Assembly (NCBI RefSeq): GCF_025532145.1
Contig: NZ_ARXS01000004.1
Span: 124,001-188,000 of the forward strand
Reading direction: 5' to 3'
Origin: Alloalcanivorax balearicus MACL04
GTDB taxonomy: Bacteria > Pseudomonadota > Gammaproteobacteria > Pseudomonadales > Alcanivoracaceae
DNA: 64,000 nt
Of the stretch, positions 8,168 to 15,775 are shown in pieces (position 1 is the stretch's first letter; each line of letters begins with the position of its first letter). Below the pieces are notes generated by a model. It did no database searches, had not been told where the DNA came from, and was given only the letters and a program-made list of their open reading frames with translations. Both the position numbers and the translations under genes were made by a program.

Positions 8168-9382
8168 TTATTCCGTCTGACTGTTTTCCGAATTGTGTTC
8201 CGCGCCTTGTTGCAACCAGCGGGCCAGCAACGCGCGTTCGTCGTCGGTGATGCGGGTGATGTTGCCTGGCGGCATCACCGAAGTGGTCACGGCCAACTGG
8301 CCGATCTGGGTTTTGTGGGCGCGGATTTGCGCCGGCGTATCCAGCCGCACGCCCTTGGGTGGCGTGGCGAAGCCGGCGAAATCAGGGCGCGCCGCATGGC
8401 AGCCGGCACAGCGTTCCTGCACGATGCTTTGCACCTGGGAGAAGGGCACCGGTGGCAGGTTCGCTTCCACCGGTGCTGGTCCGGATGGTTTGGTCAGTAC
8501 GATCAACACGACCAGTCCGGCCGCGCCGGCCAACGGTAATGCGATCTTGGCGGGCCGGGGCAGATGACGGATGTTGAAGTAGTGACGGATCACCATGCTG
8601 GCCGCCATCAGGGTGGCCAGAATCAACCAGTTCCAGTGGCTGCCGTAGGTACCGGGGAAATGGTTGCTGATCATGATGAACAGCACCGGCAGAGTCAGAT
8701 AATTGTTGTGCCGGGAGCGTTGCGCTCCGGCCAGGCCCCTGGCGGCATCCGGTTCGCGACCGGCGGTCATGGCGTCCACCATGGCGCGCTGGCCGGGAAT
8801 GATCACGAAAAAGACGTTGGCGACCATGCAGGTGCCAATGGCGGCGCCGACATGAATATAGGCGCCACGGCCGCTGAAAATCTGGCTCAGTCCCCAGGCC
8901 AGAGCCACCAGCAAGATAAAGCCCACTGCCGCCAGCAGCGCTGGACGCCGGCCCAGTGGTGAGCGGCACAATCCGTCGTACACCAGCCAGGAGAGAATCA
9001 GAACGCTAATGCCGATCAGACTGGCGGCAAGCGGGGATAACTCCGCCACCGAGGGATCGATCAGATTGGTTCCGGCATTCAGGTAATAGACCACGAACAA
9101 CAGCAAGAAGCCGCTCATCCAGGTGTAATAGGCTTCCCATTTGAACCAGTGCAGACGTTCGGGCAGTTGTTCCGGCGCCACCTGATATTTCTGCAGGTAG
9201 TAAAAGCCGCCACCGTGGATGGCCCAGAGAGTACCAGCGACGCCCGGTGGCTTTTGGCCCTCTCGCTGCAGATGGTTCTCCAGCCAATTGAAATAGAAAG
9301 AAGCCCCTATCCAGGCTATGCCGACGGTGATGTGCAGCCAGCGGATCAGCAGGTTGGCCCATTCGTACAGATGCGCTTCCAT
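8168..9382 (-). CDS. puuD: Membrane urate oxidase (urate hydroxylase) with C-terminal cytochrome c domain
   Basis: 404 aa. The first 300 residues form the integral membrane urate hydroxylase domain with about eight hydrophobic segments and conserved His (WLHITVGIAWIGASFYFNWLE, AIHGGGFYYLQKY, SRHNNYLTLPVLF). After the last membrane segment comes a periplasmic c-type cytochrome domain with CAGCH at 325-329 and the likely Met ligand in MPPGN. This is the PuuD form that oxidises urate to 5-hydroxyisourate and passes electrons to the respiratory chain instead of making peroxide. It lies between uraH (13 bases upstream) and alc. Confidence 0.95.
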   Translation of the reverse strand: MEAHLYEWANLLIRWLHITVGIAWIGASFYFNWLENHLQREGQKPPGVAGTLWAIHGGGFYYLQKYQVAPEQLPERLHWFKWEAYYTWMSGFLLLFVVYYLNAGTNLIDPSVAELSPLAASLIGISVLILSWLVYDGLCRSPLGRRPALLAAVGFILLVALAWGLSQIFSGRGAYIHVGAAIGTCMVANVFFVIIPGQRAMVDAMTAGREPDAARGLAGAQRSRHNNYLTLPVLFIMISNHFPGTYGSHWNWLILATLMAASMVIRHYFNIRHLPRPAKIALPLAGAAGLVVLIVLTKPSGPAPVEANLPPVPFSQVQSIVQERCAGCHAARPDFAGFATPPKGVRLDTPAQIRAHKTQIGQLAVTTSVMPPGNITRITDDERALLARWLQQGAEHNSENSQTE

Positions 9383-9395
9383 CGTTTCTCCCCTG

Positions 9396-9749
9396 TTAAC
9401 TGCCGCGGTAGGTGCTGTAACCGTAGGGAGAGACCAGCAGTGGAACGTGGTAATGCTGGTCGGGGGAGCTGATGCCGAACTGGACCACTACGTCATCTAG
9501 AAACGCCGGGGTTGATGAGGAAATGCCTTGGGCAAGGAAGTAGTCCCCCACCGCGAAGTTTAGTTGGTATACCCCGCTTATCATCGTGACGCCTTCAAGC
9601 AGCGGCGCGTCGCAACGTCCATCGGCATTGGTTTTGCATTCGGTCAACAGACGGGCCTGGTTTCCCTCCATTCGCCACAACTGGAGATCGAGGCCGGCGG
9701 CGGGACAGCCACTGCTGGTGTCCAGAACGTGGGTGGTCAATCGGCCCAT
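9396..9749 (-). CDS. uraH: 5-hydroxyisourate hydrolase (transthyretin-like)
   Basis: 117 aa. It hydrolyses 5-hydroxyisourate, the PuuD product, to OHCU. Hallmarks are the N-terminal LTTHVLDTSSGCPAAG, the central ADGRCD and the C-terminal HYHVPLLVSPYGYSTYRGS, the transthyretin-like signature with catalytic His and the YRGS end. ATG 9749 is preferred (AGGAG ten bases upstream; family proteins start this way) over ATG 9767 or 9782. It heads the operon uraH-puuD-alc-allA. A sigma-54 -24/-12 element and a perfect ATGTATACAT palindrome lie 50-70 bases upstream. Confidence 0.95.
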   Translation of the reverse strand: MGRLTTHVLDTSSGCPAAGLDLQLWRMEGNQARLLTECKTNADGRCDAPLLEGVTMISGVYQLNFAVGDYFLAQGISSSTPAFLDDVVVQFGISSPDQHYHVPLLVSPYGYSTYRGS

Positions 9750-9773
9750 GTGCGCTCCTGTGTTCATATTTAA

Positions 9774-9781
9774 TGTCGACA
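9774..9781. promoter_or_regulatory. Operator-like palindrome TGTCGACA
   Basis: A perfect palindrome differing from TGTATACA only in the two central bases. Its centre is 23 bases from that of the perfect operator at 9797-9804 in the same divergent uraH/puuE control region. It could be a second weaker site; chance is possible. Confidence 0.35.
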
Positions 9782-9795
9782 ATATTTATCAGTAA

Positions 9796-9805
9796 ATGTA
9801 TACAT
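9796..9805. promoter_or_regulatory. Perfect operator ATGTATACAT between uraH and puuE
   Basis: A ten-base perfect palindrome in the divergent control region. On the minus strand it begins one base after the -12 GC of the uraH sigma-54 promoter, so a bound repressor would cover the region between -12 and the start site. It may also control puuE on the other side. Confidence 0.7.
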
Positions 9806-9820
9806 GCATGATTGATGCCA
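9804..9820 (-). promoter_or_regulatory. Sigma-54 promoter of uraH-puuD-alc-allA
   Basis: Minus strand TGGCATC-aatc-ATGCAT, with GG at 9819-9818, ten bases, then GC at 9807-9806. The predicted start is near 9794, about 45 bases before the uraH ATG. Sigma-54 control fits a nitrogen-scavenging operon; no bacterial enhancer-binding protein gene is in the window. Confidence 0.6.
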
Positions 9821-9834
9821 GAGTGGAGGCAAGC

Positions 9835-10740
9835 ATGAGCAACCCGTCTTATCCCCGTGACCTGATCGGCTATGGGGCCAGTCCGCCGAATCCACGCTGG
9901 CCTGATGGTGCCCGTGTGGCGGTGCAGTTCGTGCTTAATTACGAAGAAGGAGGGGAGAATTGCATCCTGCACGGTGATCCGGCTTCGGAGTCCTTCTTAT
10001 CTGAAATGGTCGGGGCCGACGCGCGCGAAGGCGTACGTCACATGAGCATGGAATCGCTCTATGAATACGGCAGCCGGGTCGGGGTGTGGCGCCTGTTGAA
10101 GCTGTTTCAACGCTATCGGATTCCGCTCACCGTGTTTGCCGTGGGCATGGCGGCGGAGCGGCATCCGGAAGTCATTCGCACCATGGTGGAGCAGGGCCAC
10201 GAAATCTGCAGTCACGGCTATCGCTGGATTGACTATCAATATGTGCCGGAGTCGCTGGAGGCGGAACATATCGGTCGCGCGGTGGAGGCGCTGACACGCG
10301 CCGCCGGCACGCCGCCGCTGGGCTGGTACACCGGCCGCACCAGTCCGAATACCCGGCGGCTGGTGGTGGAGCACGGCGGCTTTCTCTATGACGCCGACGA
10401 CTACAGTGATGAGCTGCCGTTCTGGACGACCGTGTCCGGGCGAAAACATTTGGTGGTGCCCTACACGCTGGATGCCAACGACATGCGTTTCGCCAGCCCT
10501 GGTGGTTTCAACAGCGGCGATCAGTTTTTCACATACCTGCGTGATGCTTTCGACACGCTGTATCAGGAGGGGGCGGAGCAGCCGCGCATGTTGTCGGTGG
10601 GTTTGCATTGCCGGCTGGCGGGGCGTCCGGGCCGGGCCGCGGCACTGGAACGGTTCCTTAAATACCTGTGCGCCCATAACGGGGTGTGGTTCGCCCGGCG
10701 TATCGATATTGCCCGACACTGGATGGAGCACCATGGCTGA
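9835..10740 (+). CDS. puuE: Allantoinase, PuuE type
   Basis: 301 aa polysaccharide-deacetylase (NodB) fold enzyme that opens allantoin to allantoate and is unrelated to the amidohydrolase-type allantoinase AllB. Family landmarks are YPRDLIGYG at the start, FVLNYEEGGENC, MESLYEYGSRVG, EICSHGYRWIDYQ and GWYTGRTSPNTRRL. ATG 9835 is chosen (GGAGG upstream and family N-terminus); the ATG at 9796 lies inside the operator. It is divergent from uraH and overlaps uraD by 8 bases, so the two are translated together. Confidence 0.94.
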   Translation: MSNPSYPRDLIGYGASPPNPRWPDGARVAVQFVLNYEEGGENCILHGDPASESFLSEMVGADAREGVRHMSMESLYEYGSRVGVWRLLKLFQRYRIPLTVFAVGMAAERHPEVIRTMVEQGHEICSHGYRWIDYQYVPESLEAEHIGRAVEALTRAAGTPPLGWYTGRTSPNTRRLVVEHGGFLYDADDYSDELPFWTTVSGRKHLVVPYTLDANDMRFASPGGFNSGDQFFTYLRDAFDTLYQEGAEQPRMLSVGLHCRLAGRPGRAAALERFLKYLCAHNGVWFARRIDIARHWMEHHG

Positions 10741-11263
10741 AACCATCGTCCGTCTGACACCACGCCCGAGCCGGCTCAGCGAGGCCGATTTCGTCGACCG
10801 GTTCGGCGATGTTTATGAACATTCTCCATGGATTGCCAGAGAGACTTACCAGCTGGGGCTCGGCGAGCCGCAGGACACGCCGCAAGGGTTGGCGGAGGTG
10901 ATGGGGCGGGTATTCCGCACGGCGGATCCGGAGCGCCAACGGGACGTGTTACGAGCGCATCCGGATCTGGCCGGCAAGGCCGCGCTGGCCGGTGAACTGA
11001 CTCGGGACTCCAGCGCGGAGCAGGCTTCCGCCGGTCTTGACCAATGCACCCCGGAAGAATTCGCCCGGTTTCAAACGTTTAACGACGCTTATCAAAAGCG
11101 TTTCGGTTTCCCTTTCATTATCGCGGTAAAAGGGTTGCATCGTGGAGACATTCTGGAGGCCTTTGCCGCCCGTTTGGAGCACGACCTGGAACAGGAACGG
11201 AGGATCGCGGTGGAGCAAGTGAATCGTATCGCGTTACTGCGTTTATGTGACCGGGTCGGGTGA
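10733..11263 (+). CDS. uraD: OHCU decarboxylase
   Basis: 176 aa. It decarboxylates 2-oxo-4-hydroxy-4-carboxy-5-ureidoimidazoline, the UraH product, to S-allantoin. It carries the family motifs FGDVYEHSPWIA, LRAHPDLAGKAAL (catalytic His in HPDL), LTRDSSAEQASAGLD and FGFPFIIAVKG. The start overlaps the end of puuE; a longer frame from 10388 lies within puuE and is rejected. The last 21 bases overlap the convergent guanine deaminase gene, which leaves no room for a terminator. Confidence 0.94.
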   Translation: MAETIVRLTPRPSRLSEADFVDRFGDVYEHSPWIARETYQLGLGEPQDTPQGLAEVMGRVFRTADPERQRDVLRAHPDLAGKAALAGELTRDSSAEQASAGLDQCTPEEFARFQTFNDAYQKRFGFPFIIAVKGLHRGDILEAFAARLEHDLEQERRIAVEQVNRIALLRLCDRVG

Positions 11264-12484
11264 GACCGGAGTGCCGCCGAGCCAGGTTTGTAATGGGCGC
11301 CGCTCCAGATCGGCGGTATTTCCGCGCAGTAATTCCTCGAACCAGTCCTCGATACCGGCTTTGCCGGCCGGGCGTGGCAGCAGAACGAAGTCCGCCCTTT
11401 TCCCGGCGGTCAAACTGCCGGCTTCGCCGCCTCTCCCAAGGCAATCCGCGCCGGCCTGGGTGGCCCGGTAGAGCGCTTCTTCTGGTGTTACCGGCACACC
11501 GGCGGCACGATGCTGGTCCACAAAGCGCTGCATGACGTGCAGCATGCTGTGGCTAGGCCCTGCTCCCACATCCGAAGCCAGAGCAAACCTCAGCCGGTGC
11601 CGCCGTACCGCTTCCAGATCCATCCGGCCGCTGTCCAGGGCTTCGTTGCTTGACGGGCAATGGGCGATCCAGCTGTGCCGCTGGGCGAGGGTGTGGTACT
11701 CGCGCTGGGAAAGATGAATGCAGTGGCCAAGCACGGTGCGTGGGGTCAACAACCCGGCCCGATCATAAACGTCGGTGTAGTCCAGCGCTTCGGGGAAGGC
11801 CTCCCGGACTTCCCGGATCTCCTGCGGGGACTCAGACAAATGCGTCTGTACAAAGGCACCGGTGCGTTGTGCCAGCTCTCCCAGCTCCTTCATCAGCCGG
11901 GCGCTGCAATTGAGAGCAAAGCGTGGAGTAATGGCGTAGTGCGCGGTGCCCAGTTCCTCCAATAACGGCGCCACGGCCTCGGCGTTATCCGGACTGGCTC
12001 TGCGCAGCGGCTCCGGGGCGGATTTTTCCATGATGGCGTTGCCCAGGATCCAGTCGCCTCTGGCGTGTCCGGCGGCGATGCGCAGGGCGCCATCGTGCGG
12101 GCTGGAATAGGCCATGCCCAGGGTGGTACCGGCGCGGAGCGTATCGCTGAAGAAAGCACGGGCATGACCATGGGCCAGCCCGGCGTGCTCGAAGCCGGCT
12201 TCTTCCGGCCAGATGTGTTCGCGCAACCATTCCATCAGATCGGTCTGGAAGCGCCCGCGAACATGATGTTGCACCCAATGAATATGAACATCCGCGAAAC
12301 CGGGTACCAGCAAGCCGTCCAGCTCCAGGGTGTTGCGGTCCCGGCCGTCGGCGAATTGTTCAATCCGGTCCACGTCGACGATGCGGCCGGCCTTGATCAA
12401 AAGGCCGCCGTCACTGATGTACTGCCAGCGGTTCGTGTCCAGTGGTGTCAGCAGGCTGGCTCGGATCAGCAAAGTCTTGGACAT
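11243..12484 (-). CDS. guaD: Guanine deaminase-like amidohydrolase
   Basis: 413 aa. It probably deaminates guanine to xanthine. Metal-binding HxH is in PGFADVHIHWVQ (guanine deaminases have PGFVDTHIH plus PQ), then QTHLSES, GHCIHLS, HCPSSN and the Asp in ASDVGAGPSHSM, which resembles the guanine deaminase DVGxGxSxSM signature. Its product would need xanthine dehydrogenase to reach urate, and no such gene is in the window. A TGTATACA box lies 17 bases upstream of the start, placing it in the same presumed regulon. It is convergent with uraD and overlaps it. Confidence 0.85.
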   Translation of the reverse strand: MSKTLLIRASLLTPLDTNRWQYISDGGLLIKAGRIVDVDRIEQFADGRDRNTLELDGLLVPGFADVHIHWVQHHVRGRFQTDLMEWLREHIWPEEAGFEHAGLAHGHARAFFSDTLRAGTTLGMAYSSPHDGALRIAAGHARGDWILGNAIMEKSAPEPLRRASPDNAEAVAPLLEELGTAHYAITPRFALNCSARLMKELGELAQRTGAFVQTHLSESPQEIREVREAFPEALDYTDVYDRAGLLTPRTVLGHCIHLSQREYHTLAQRHSWIAHCPSSNEALDSGRMDLEAVRRHRLRFALASDVGAGPSHSMLHVMQRFVDQHRAAGVPVTPEEALYRATQAGADCLGRGGEAGSLTAGKRADFVLLPRPAGKAGIEDWFEELLRGNTADLERRPLQTWLGGTPVSPDPVT

Positions 12485-12500
12485 GGTCGGGCATCCCTAA

Positions 12501-12508
12501 TGTATACA
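12501..12508. promoter_or_regulatory. Perfect operator TGTATACA upstream of guaD
   Basis: Lies 17 bases before the guaD start codon (in AATGTATACATC), where it could block initiation or be near the start site. No GG-N10-GC element is seen beside it. Confidence 0.6.
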
Positions 12509-12662
12509 TCAGGAGAGAACCATATCGCTTGATGCGAAGCGAGGGAAGCGCTTCCGTGAAGTGGACGAAAAGACTTAAAACAGTGATCAAAAAAGGGGCG
12601 AGCGCACAAATATAACGCATAAATTCGGCAAGGCTGTATCAGTATTCGGGGTGTTATCACCA
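12509..12662. other. Divergent control region between guaD and the WrbA-like gene
   Basis: About 150 bases with no gene. It is AT-richer than the surroundings and contains the inverted GGAAGCGCTTCC palindrome near 12544. Activator sites for the sigma-54 promoter at 12663 would be expected here, but I could not recognise one. Confidence 0.4.
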
Positions 12663-12678
12663 TGGCACGGGAGTTGCC
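12663..12678 (+). promoter_or_regulatory. Sigma-54 promoter of the WrbA-like gene
   Basis: TGGCACG-ggag-TTGCC, a near-perfect -24/-12 element (GG 12664-12665, ten bases, GC 12676-12677). The predicted start is near 12689, about 19 bases before the ATG. A TGTATACA operator follows one base after the GC. Confidence 0.75.
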
Positions 12679-12686
12679 TGTATACA
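12679..12686. promoter_or_regulatory. Perfect operator TGTATACA at the WrbA-like gene promoter
   Basis: Begins one base after the -12 GC of the sigma-54 promoter, between -12 and the predicted start. It would occlude polymerase when bound. Confidence 0.65.
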
Positions 12687-12707
12687 TTTTTTATTCAGGA
12701 ATGTGCC

Positions 12708-13382
12708 ATGACATCGATTGATTCGGACGGCGCCACTGTGTGTGTGATCTGCGACTCCCGCTACGGCAGTACCCTGGCTCTGGCGCGGGAAATCGCCGAG
12801 GGAGCGGACAGCGGCGGTGCCCGGGTCCGGCTCTGCCGGGTGGAATTGAGTGAGCCGGAATTCAGTGTCGATAGTGAGCGAGCCGACTACCGGGAGGCAC
12901 AACGAATCTATCGTGAACTGCCCCGGGCCACGGCGGACGATCTGCGCTGGGCCAAGGGGATCGTCTGGGGATCGCCTACCCGCTACGGCCTGATGAGTAC
13001 ACCGTTACGCGCCTTTATCGACGAAGTGGCCCCGTTGTGGCGGGAAGGGGCGCTGATCGGCAAGGTTGGCGCCGCCTTTACTTCCACCGGTGGCATGCAT
13101 TCCGGTAACGAGATGACATTGTTGTCTCTGCTGCTCCCATTCATGCAGCACGGGATGATCATTGCCGGTGTACCGCACAGTGTTCCCGCGCTGGTGCGCA
13201 CCCGTAAGGGCGGCTCTCCCTATGGCGCCTCGGCGGTCACCGGGTTCGATGGCACCTTGTCCGTGGACGATAACGAGAAGGCGATTGCCCGCGCGCTGGG
13301 GGCGCGGGTGGCGCGACTGGCCGCGCAGGTACGACCAGAACCGGCATCGGTGGAACTGGCCGCCGCTAACCGGGAGCCCTGA
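12708..13382 (+). CDS. WrbA-like flavodoxin family NAD(P)H:quinone oxidoreductase
   Basis: 224 aa flavodoxin fold. The FMN phosphate loop is near DSRYGSTLALA (residues 16-26), then WGSPTRYGLMSTPLRAFID, FTSTGGMHSGNEMT, LLPFMQHGMIIAGVPHS and GGSPYGASAV, the WrbA pattern. ATG 12708 follows CAGGA; an upstream in-frame start would overlap the promoter. WrbA proteins reduce quinones by two electrons. Under the island operator and sigma-54 control, this one may serve as a reductant for an oxidative step, possibly the Rieske oxygenases, which have no reductase gene nearby. That role is inference. Confidence 0.85.
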   Translation: MTSIDSDGATVCVICDSRYGSTLALAREIAEGADSGGARVRLCRVELSEPEFSVDSERADYREAQRIYRELPRATADDLRWAKGIVWGSPTRYGLMSTPLRAFIDEVAPLWREGALIGKVGAAFTSTGGMHSGNEMTLLSLLLPFMQHGMIIAGVPHSVPALVRTRKGGSPYGASAVTGFDGTLSVDDNEKAIARALGARVARLAAQVRPEPASVELAAANREP

Positions 13383-13386
13383 AACG

Positions 13387-13409
13387 GGGCATGCCTCATG
13401 CTCTTTTTT
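13387..13409 (+). terminator. Rho-independent terminator after the WrbA-like gene
   Basis: Stem GGGCATG / CATGCTC with a 3-base loop and a run of six T, starting 5 bases after the stop codon. It separates the flavoprotein gene from the SBP pair. Confidence 0.65.
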
Positions 13410-13423
13410 ATTGCAGCAAAAGG

Positions 13424-13440
13424 CGGCACGAAGGTTGCTT
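13424..13440 (+). promoter_or_regulatory. Sigma-54 promoter of the tandem SBP genes
   Basis: CGGCACG-aagg-TTGCTT, GG at 13425-13426, ten bases, GC at 13437-13438. The predicted start is near 13450, 40 bases before the ATG. An operator-like TGCATACA follows one base later. Confidence 0.7.
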
Positions 13441-13447
13441 GCATACA
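13440..13447. promoter_or_regulatory. Operator variant TGCATACA at the SBP promoter
   Basis: One mismatch from TGTATACA (in TTGCATACAA). It begins one base after the -12 GC, the same placement as at the WrbA-like and uraH promoters. Confidence 0.55.
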
Positions 13448-13489
13448 AAACCGAGGGCCGACCAACACTTTTTTGTGGAGTCTGAAATC

Positions 13490-14497
13490 ATGTCATTCGG
13501 TTTTTTAAAGCATCTGTTCGGATATCGTCGCACTGGCCTGGGGGTGGTCATGGCGGCGATTGTGGGGAGCGTCGCGGGTGGTGTTCAAGCCGACGACAAG
13601 GTGACCATAGGCACCAGCTGGTACGCGCAGGCGGAGCACGGCGGATTTTATCAGGCCAAGGCCGCGGGGATTTACAAGAAGTACGGTCTCGACGTGAACA
13701 TCAAAATGGGTGGGCCCCAAGTGAACGGCCTGCAATTGCTGGTGGCTGGGCAGTACGACTTCACCATGGGGTATCCGATCCGCAATATCAATGCGGTGAA
13801 GGAGGGGCTCCCGGTGGTGACCGTGGCGGCGACCTTCCAAAAAGACCCCCAGGGGCTGATCGCCCATCCGCAGGTGATATCGCTGGAAGACGTCAAGGGG
13901 CGCACCGTGCTGATATCCACTTCGGCGCGCACCACCTACTGGCCCTGGCTGAAAGCCGAATACGGTTTCACCGACGATCAGGCCAAGCCCTATACCTTCA
14001 GTCTGGGTCCCTTCCTGGCCGACAAAGAGCTGGTGCAGCAGGCGTATATCAGTTCCGAGCCTTTCGCCGCGGAAAAGGGCGGCGTCAAGCCGAACATCTT
14101 CCTGTTCGCGGACCATGGTTATCCGCCCTACGCGGCGACACTGGAAACGCGTAGGGATCTGGTCGAGGGAAAACCGGATGTGGTGCGCCGATTTGTCCAG
14201 GCCACTCTGGAAGGGTGGAAGAGTTACCTGCAAGACCCGCAACGCGGTAATGCCCTGATCAAGAAAGACAATCCGCAAATGACCGATGAACAGCTGGCTT
14301 TCGGTATCGAGAAGCTGAAGGAATTCGGCATCGTCACCGGCGGGGACGCAGGGGAAAAGGGCATTGGCTACATGAGCGATGAACGCTGGGAGAAGACGTT
14401 CGACTTCATGGTGGCAGCGGGTCTGGTCGATGCCGACGTGGATTACCACAAGGCTTACACCCTGGAATTCCTGCCGCAAACGCCAGTGCTTCCCTAG
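13490..14497 (+). CDS. ABC transporter substrate-binding protein, NMT1/THI5-like (paralogue 1)
   Basis: 335 aa. The start at ATG 13490 gives a signal peptide (about 30 residues, ending GGVQA) with GGAG upstream; a longer frame from 13391 runs through the promoter. The mature protein begins VTIGTSWYAQAEHGGFYQAKA and has MGGPQVNGLQLL, GYPIRNINAVKEGLP and YWPWLKAEYGF. The order of motifs matches pyrimidine/thiamine-precursor type NMT1 proteins, and the neighbours suggest a purine-like or ureide ligand. It is closely similar to the next gene (most motif residues identical) and to 28835-29863. No ATPase or permease is adjacent; the only complete pair is at 24.9-26.6 kb. Confidence 0.88.
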   Translation: MSFGFLKHLFGYRRTGLGVVMAAIVGSVAGGVQADDKVTIGTSWYAQAEHGGFYQAKAAGIYKKYGLDVNIKMGGPQVNGLQLLVAGQYDFTMGYPIRNINAVKEGLPVVTVAATFQKDPQGLIAHPQVISLEDVKGRTVLISTSARTTYWPWLKAEYGFTDDQAKPYTFSLGPFLADKELVQQAYISSEPFAAEKGGVKPNIFLFADHGYPPYAATLETRRDLVEGKPDVVRRFVQATLEGWKSYLQDPQRGNALIKKDNPQMTDEQLAFGIEKLKEFGIVTGGDAGEKGIGYMSDERWEKTFDFMVAAGLVDADVDYHKAYTLEFLPQTPVLP

Positions 14498-14529
14498 GAC
14501 GCCGGCCCCAGTTGGTGAAAAGGAGAACG

Positions 14530-15546
14530 ATGATGAGATTTTCTCTTAAGGCCTGGACGGGTTTTCCGGGTGAACGTTTGCGCGGGTTGCTGCTGTGTTG
14601 TGCTTTATCGATCCCTGCTCTGGCGACGGCGCAGCAGCCACTGACCAAGATCACTTTTGGCACTAACTGGTTCGCCCAGGCGGAACATGGTGGTTTCTAC
14701 CAGGCGAAGGCCACCGGTATCTATGAGAAGTACGGACTCGATGTGACCATCACAATGGGTGGGCCGCAGGTGAACAATCTGCAGCTTCTTCTTGCCGGGC
14801 GGCAGGATTTCACCATGGGTTATCCGATCCGCAACCTCAATTCGGTGAATCAGAACATGCCCGTGGTGACCGTGGCGGCGCCATTCCAAAGCGATCCACA
14901 GGCTTTGTTGGCGCACCCTCACGTCAAGTCGCTGGAGGAGATAAAAGGGCAGCCGGTGTACGTCTTTTCCGGCGCGCAACAGACATTCTGGCCCTGGTTG
15001 AAGCAACGTTTCGGATTTTCCGACGATATGATTCGCCCCTATACCTTCAGTGTCGCGCCGTTCCTGGCGGATAAGAGCGTGGTGCAACAGGGCTATGTCA
15101 CCTCCGAGCCATTCGCCATGGAGCAGGGTGGCGTCAAGCCATCCATCTTCCTGTTCGCCGACTACGGCTATCCCCCCTACGCTCAGACCATCGAAACCAC
15201 TCGGGAAATGATCGAGGACAACCCGGAAGTGGTGCGTAAGTTCGTGCAGGCGTCCATGGAGGGGTGGAAAAGTTACTTTGAAAATCCGGCGCCGGCCAAT
15301 GCCCTGATCAAGAAGGATAACCCGGAGATGACCGATGCCCAGATCGCCTTTGGCATCGGCAAGATCAAGGAGTATGGCCTGGTGGCCGGTGGTGATGCCG
15401 CCACCAACGGGCTGGGAGTGATGACGGATGACCGCTGGAAAGCCACCTTCGACTTCATGGCGAAGGCCGGGCTGGTGCCGGAGGATATGGACTATAAGCA
15501 GGCTTATAGCCTGGAATTCCTGCCCAGCCCGCCGGTGATGCCATAA
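14530..15546 (+). CDS. ABC transporter substrate-binding protein, NMT1/THI5-like (paralogue 2)
   Basis: 338 aa tandem paralogue of the preceding gene, 32 bases downstream. AGGAG lies 4 bases before ATG 14530 (a second ATG at 14533 is equally possible). The signal peptide ends near ALATAQQ. Shared motifs are FGTNWFAQAEHGGFYQAKA, MGGPQVNNLQLLLAG, GYPIRNLNSVNQNMP, FWPWLKQRFGF and NALIKKDNPEMTD. Differences cluster around the ligand face (FSGAQQTFWPWL against ISTSARTTYWPWL), so the two may have different ligand preference. It is probably co-transcribed from the sigma-54 promoter at 13424. Confidence 0.88.
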   Translation: MMRFSLKAWTGFPGERLRGLLLCCALSIPALATAQQPLTKITFGTNWFAQAEHGGFYQAKATGIYEKYGLDVTITMGGPQVNNLQLLLAGRQDFTMGYPIRNLNSVNQNMPVVTVAAPFQSDPQALLAHPHVKSLEEIKGQPVYVFSGAQQTFWPWLKQRFGFSDDMIRPYTFSVAPFLADKSVVQQGYVTSEPFAMEQGGVKPSIFLFADYGYPPYAQTIETTREMIEDNPEVVRKFVQASMEGWKSYFENPAPANALIKKDNPEMTDAQIAFGIGKIKEYGLVAGGDAATNGLGVMTDDRWKATFDFMAKAGLVPEDMDYKQAYSLEFLPSPPVMP

Positions 15547-15559
15547 CCGATTATTCTGA

Positions 15560-15576
15560 TGGCACGGTAACTGCAT
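15560..15576 (+). promoter_or_regulatory. Sigma-54 promoter of the Rieske/amidohydrolase operon
   Basis: TGGCACG-gtaa-CTGCA, GG 15561-15562, ten bases, GC 15573-15574. The predicted start is near 15586, which gives a leader of about 190 bases before the Rieske gene. The -12 half overlaps an operator variant TGCATACA (15572-15579). Confidence 0.7.
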
Positions 15577-15601
15577 ACATTCTGCTCAATAATGGTATAC
15601 C
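15572..15601. promoter_or_regulatory. Two operator variants at the Rieske operon promoter
   Basis: TGCATACA (15572-15579) overlaps the -12 element. GGTATACC (15594-15601), a perfect palindrome with the same GTATAC core, lies just past the predicted transcription start. The centres are 22 bases apart. Confidence 0.5.
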
Positions 15602-15775
15602 GCTTTGTGTCCATGGTGGCGAGGCGCAAAGCGGTGCACGACTCTCGCCACCCTGATCTGAGGACAAGCCGGCCCTAGGGTAACGACCCAAAGGCGGGGG
15701 CTGCCTCGCCTGGGCCCGCTGCCGTTACGGCAGTGCTACCGGACGTGGAGCGGGCCCCAACTGGAGAGACTGGCC
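15602..15775 (+). other. Structured 5' leader upstream of the Rieske operon
   Basis: No open reading frame of note. It contains the motif CCCTAGGGTAACGA (15673-15686), a strong hairpin CTGCCG-TTA-CGGCAG (15720-15734) and GC-rich segments able to pair (GGGCCCG near 15712 with CGGGCCC near 15751). The motif recurs with 12 of 14 bases in the porin leader at 20795-20808. A cis-acting RNA is possible; I could not match it to a known riboswitch. Confidence 0.45.

Noticed and set aside
15660-15775. Guanidine-I (ykkC) riboswitch in the Rieske leader
   Set aside because: Only CTAGGG matches; the GGUCCGAGAG and ACACGGAGGG-type segments and the order of helices are missing.
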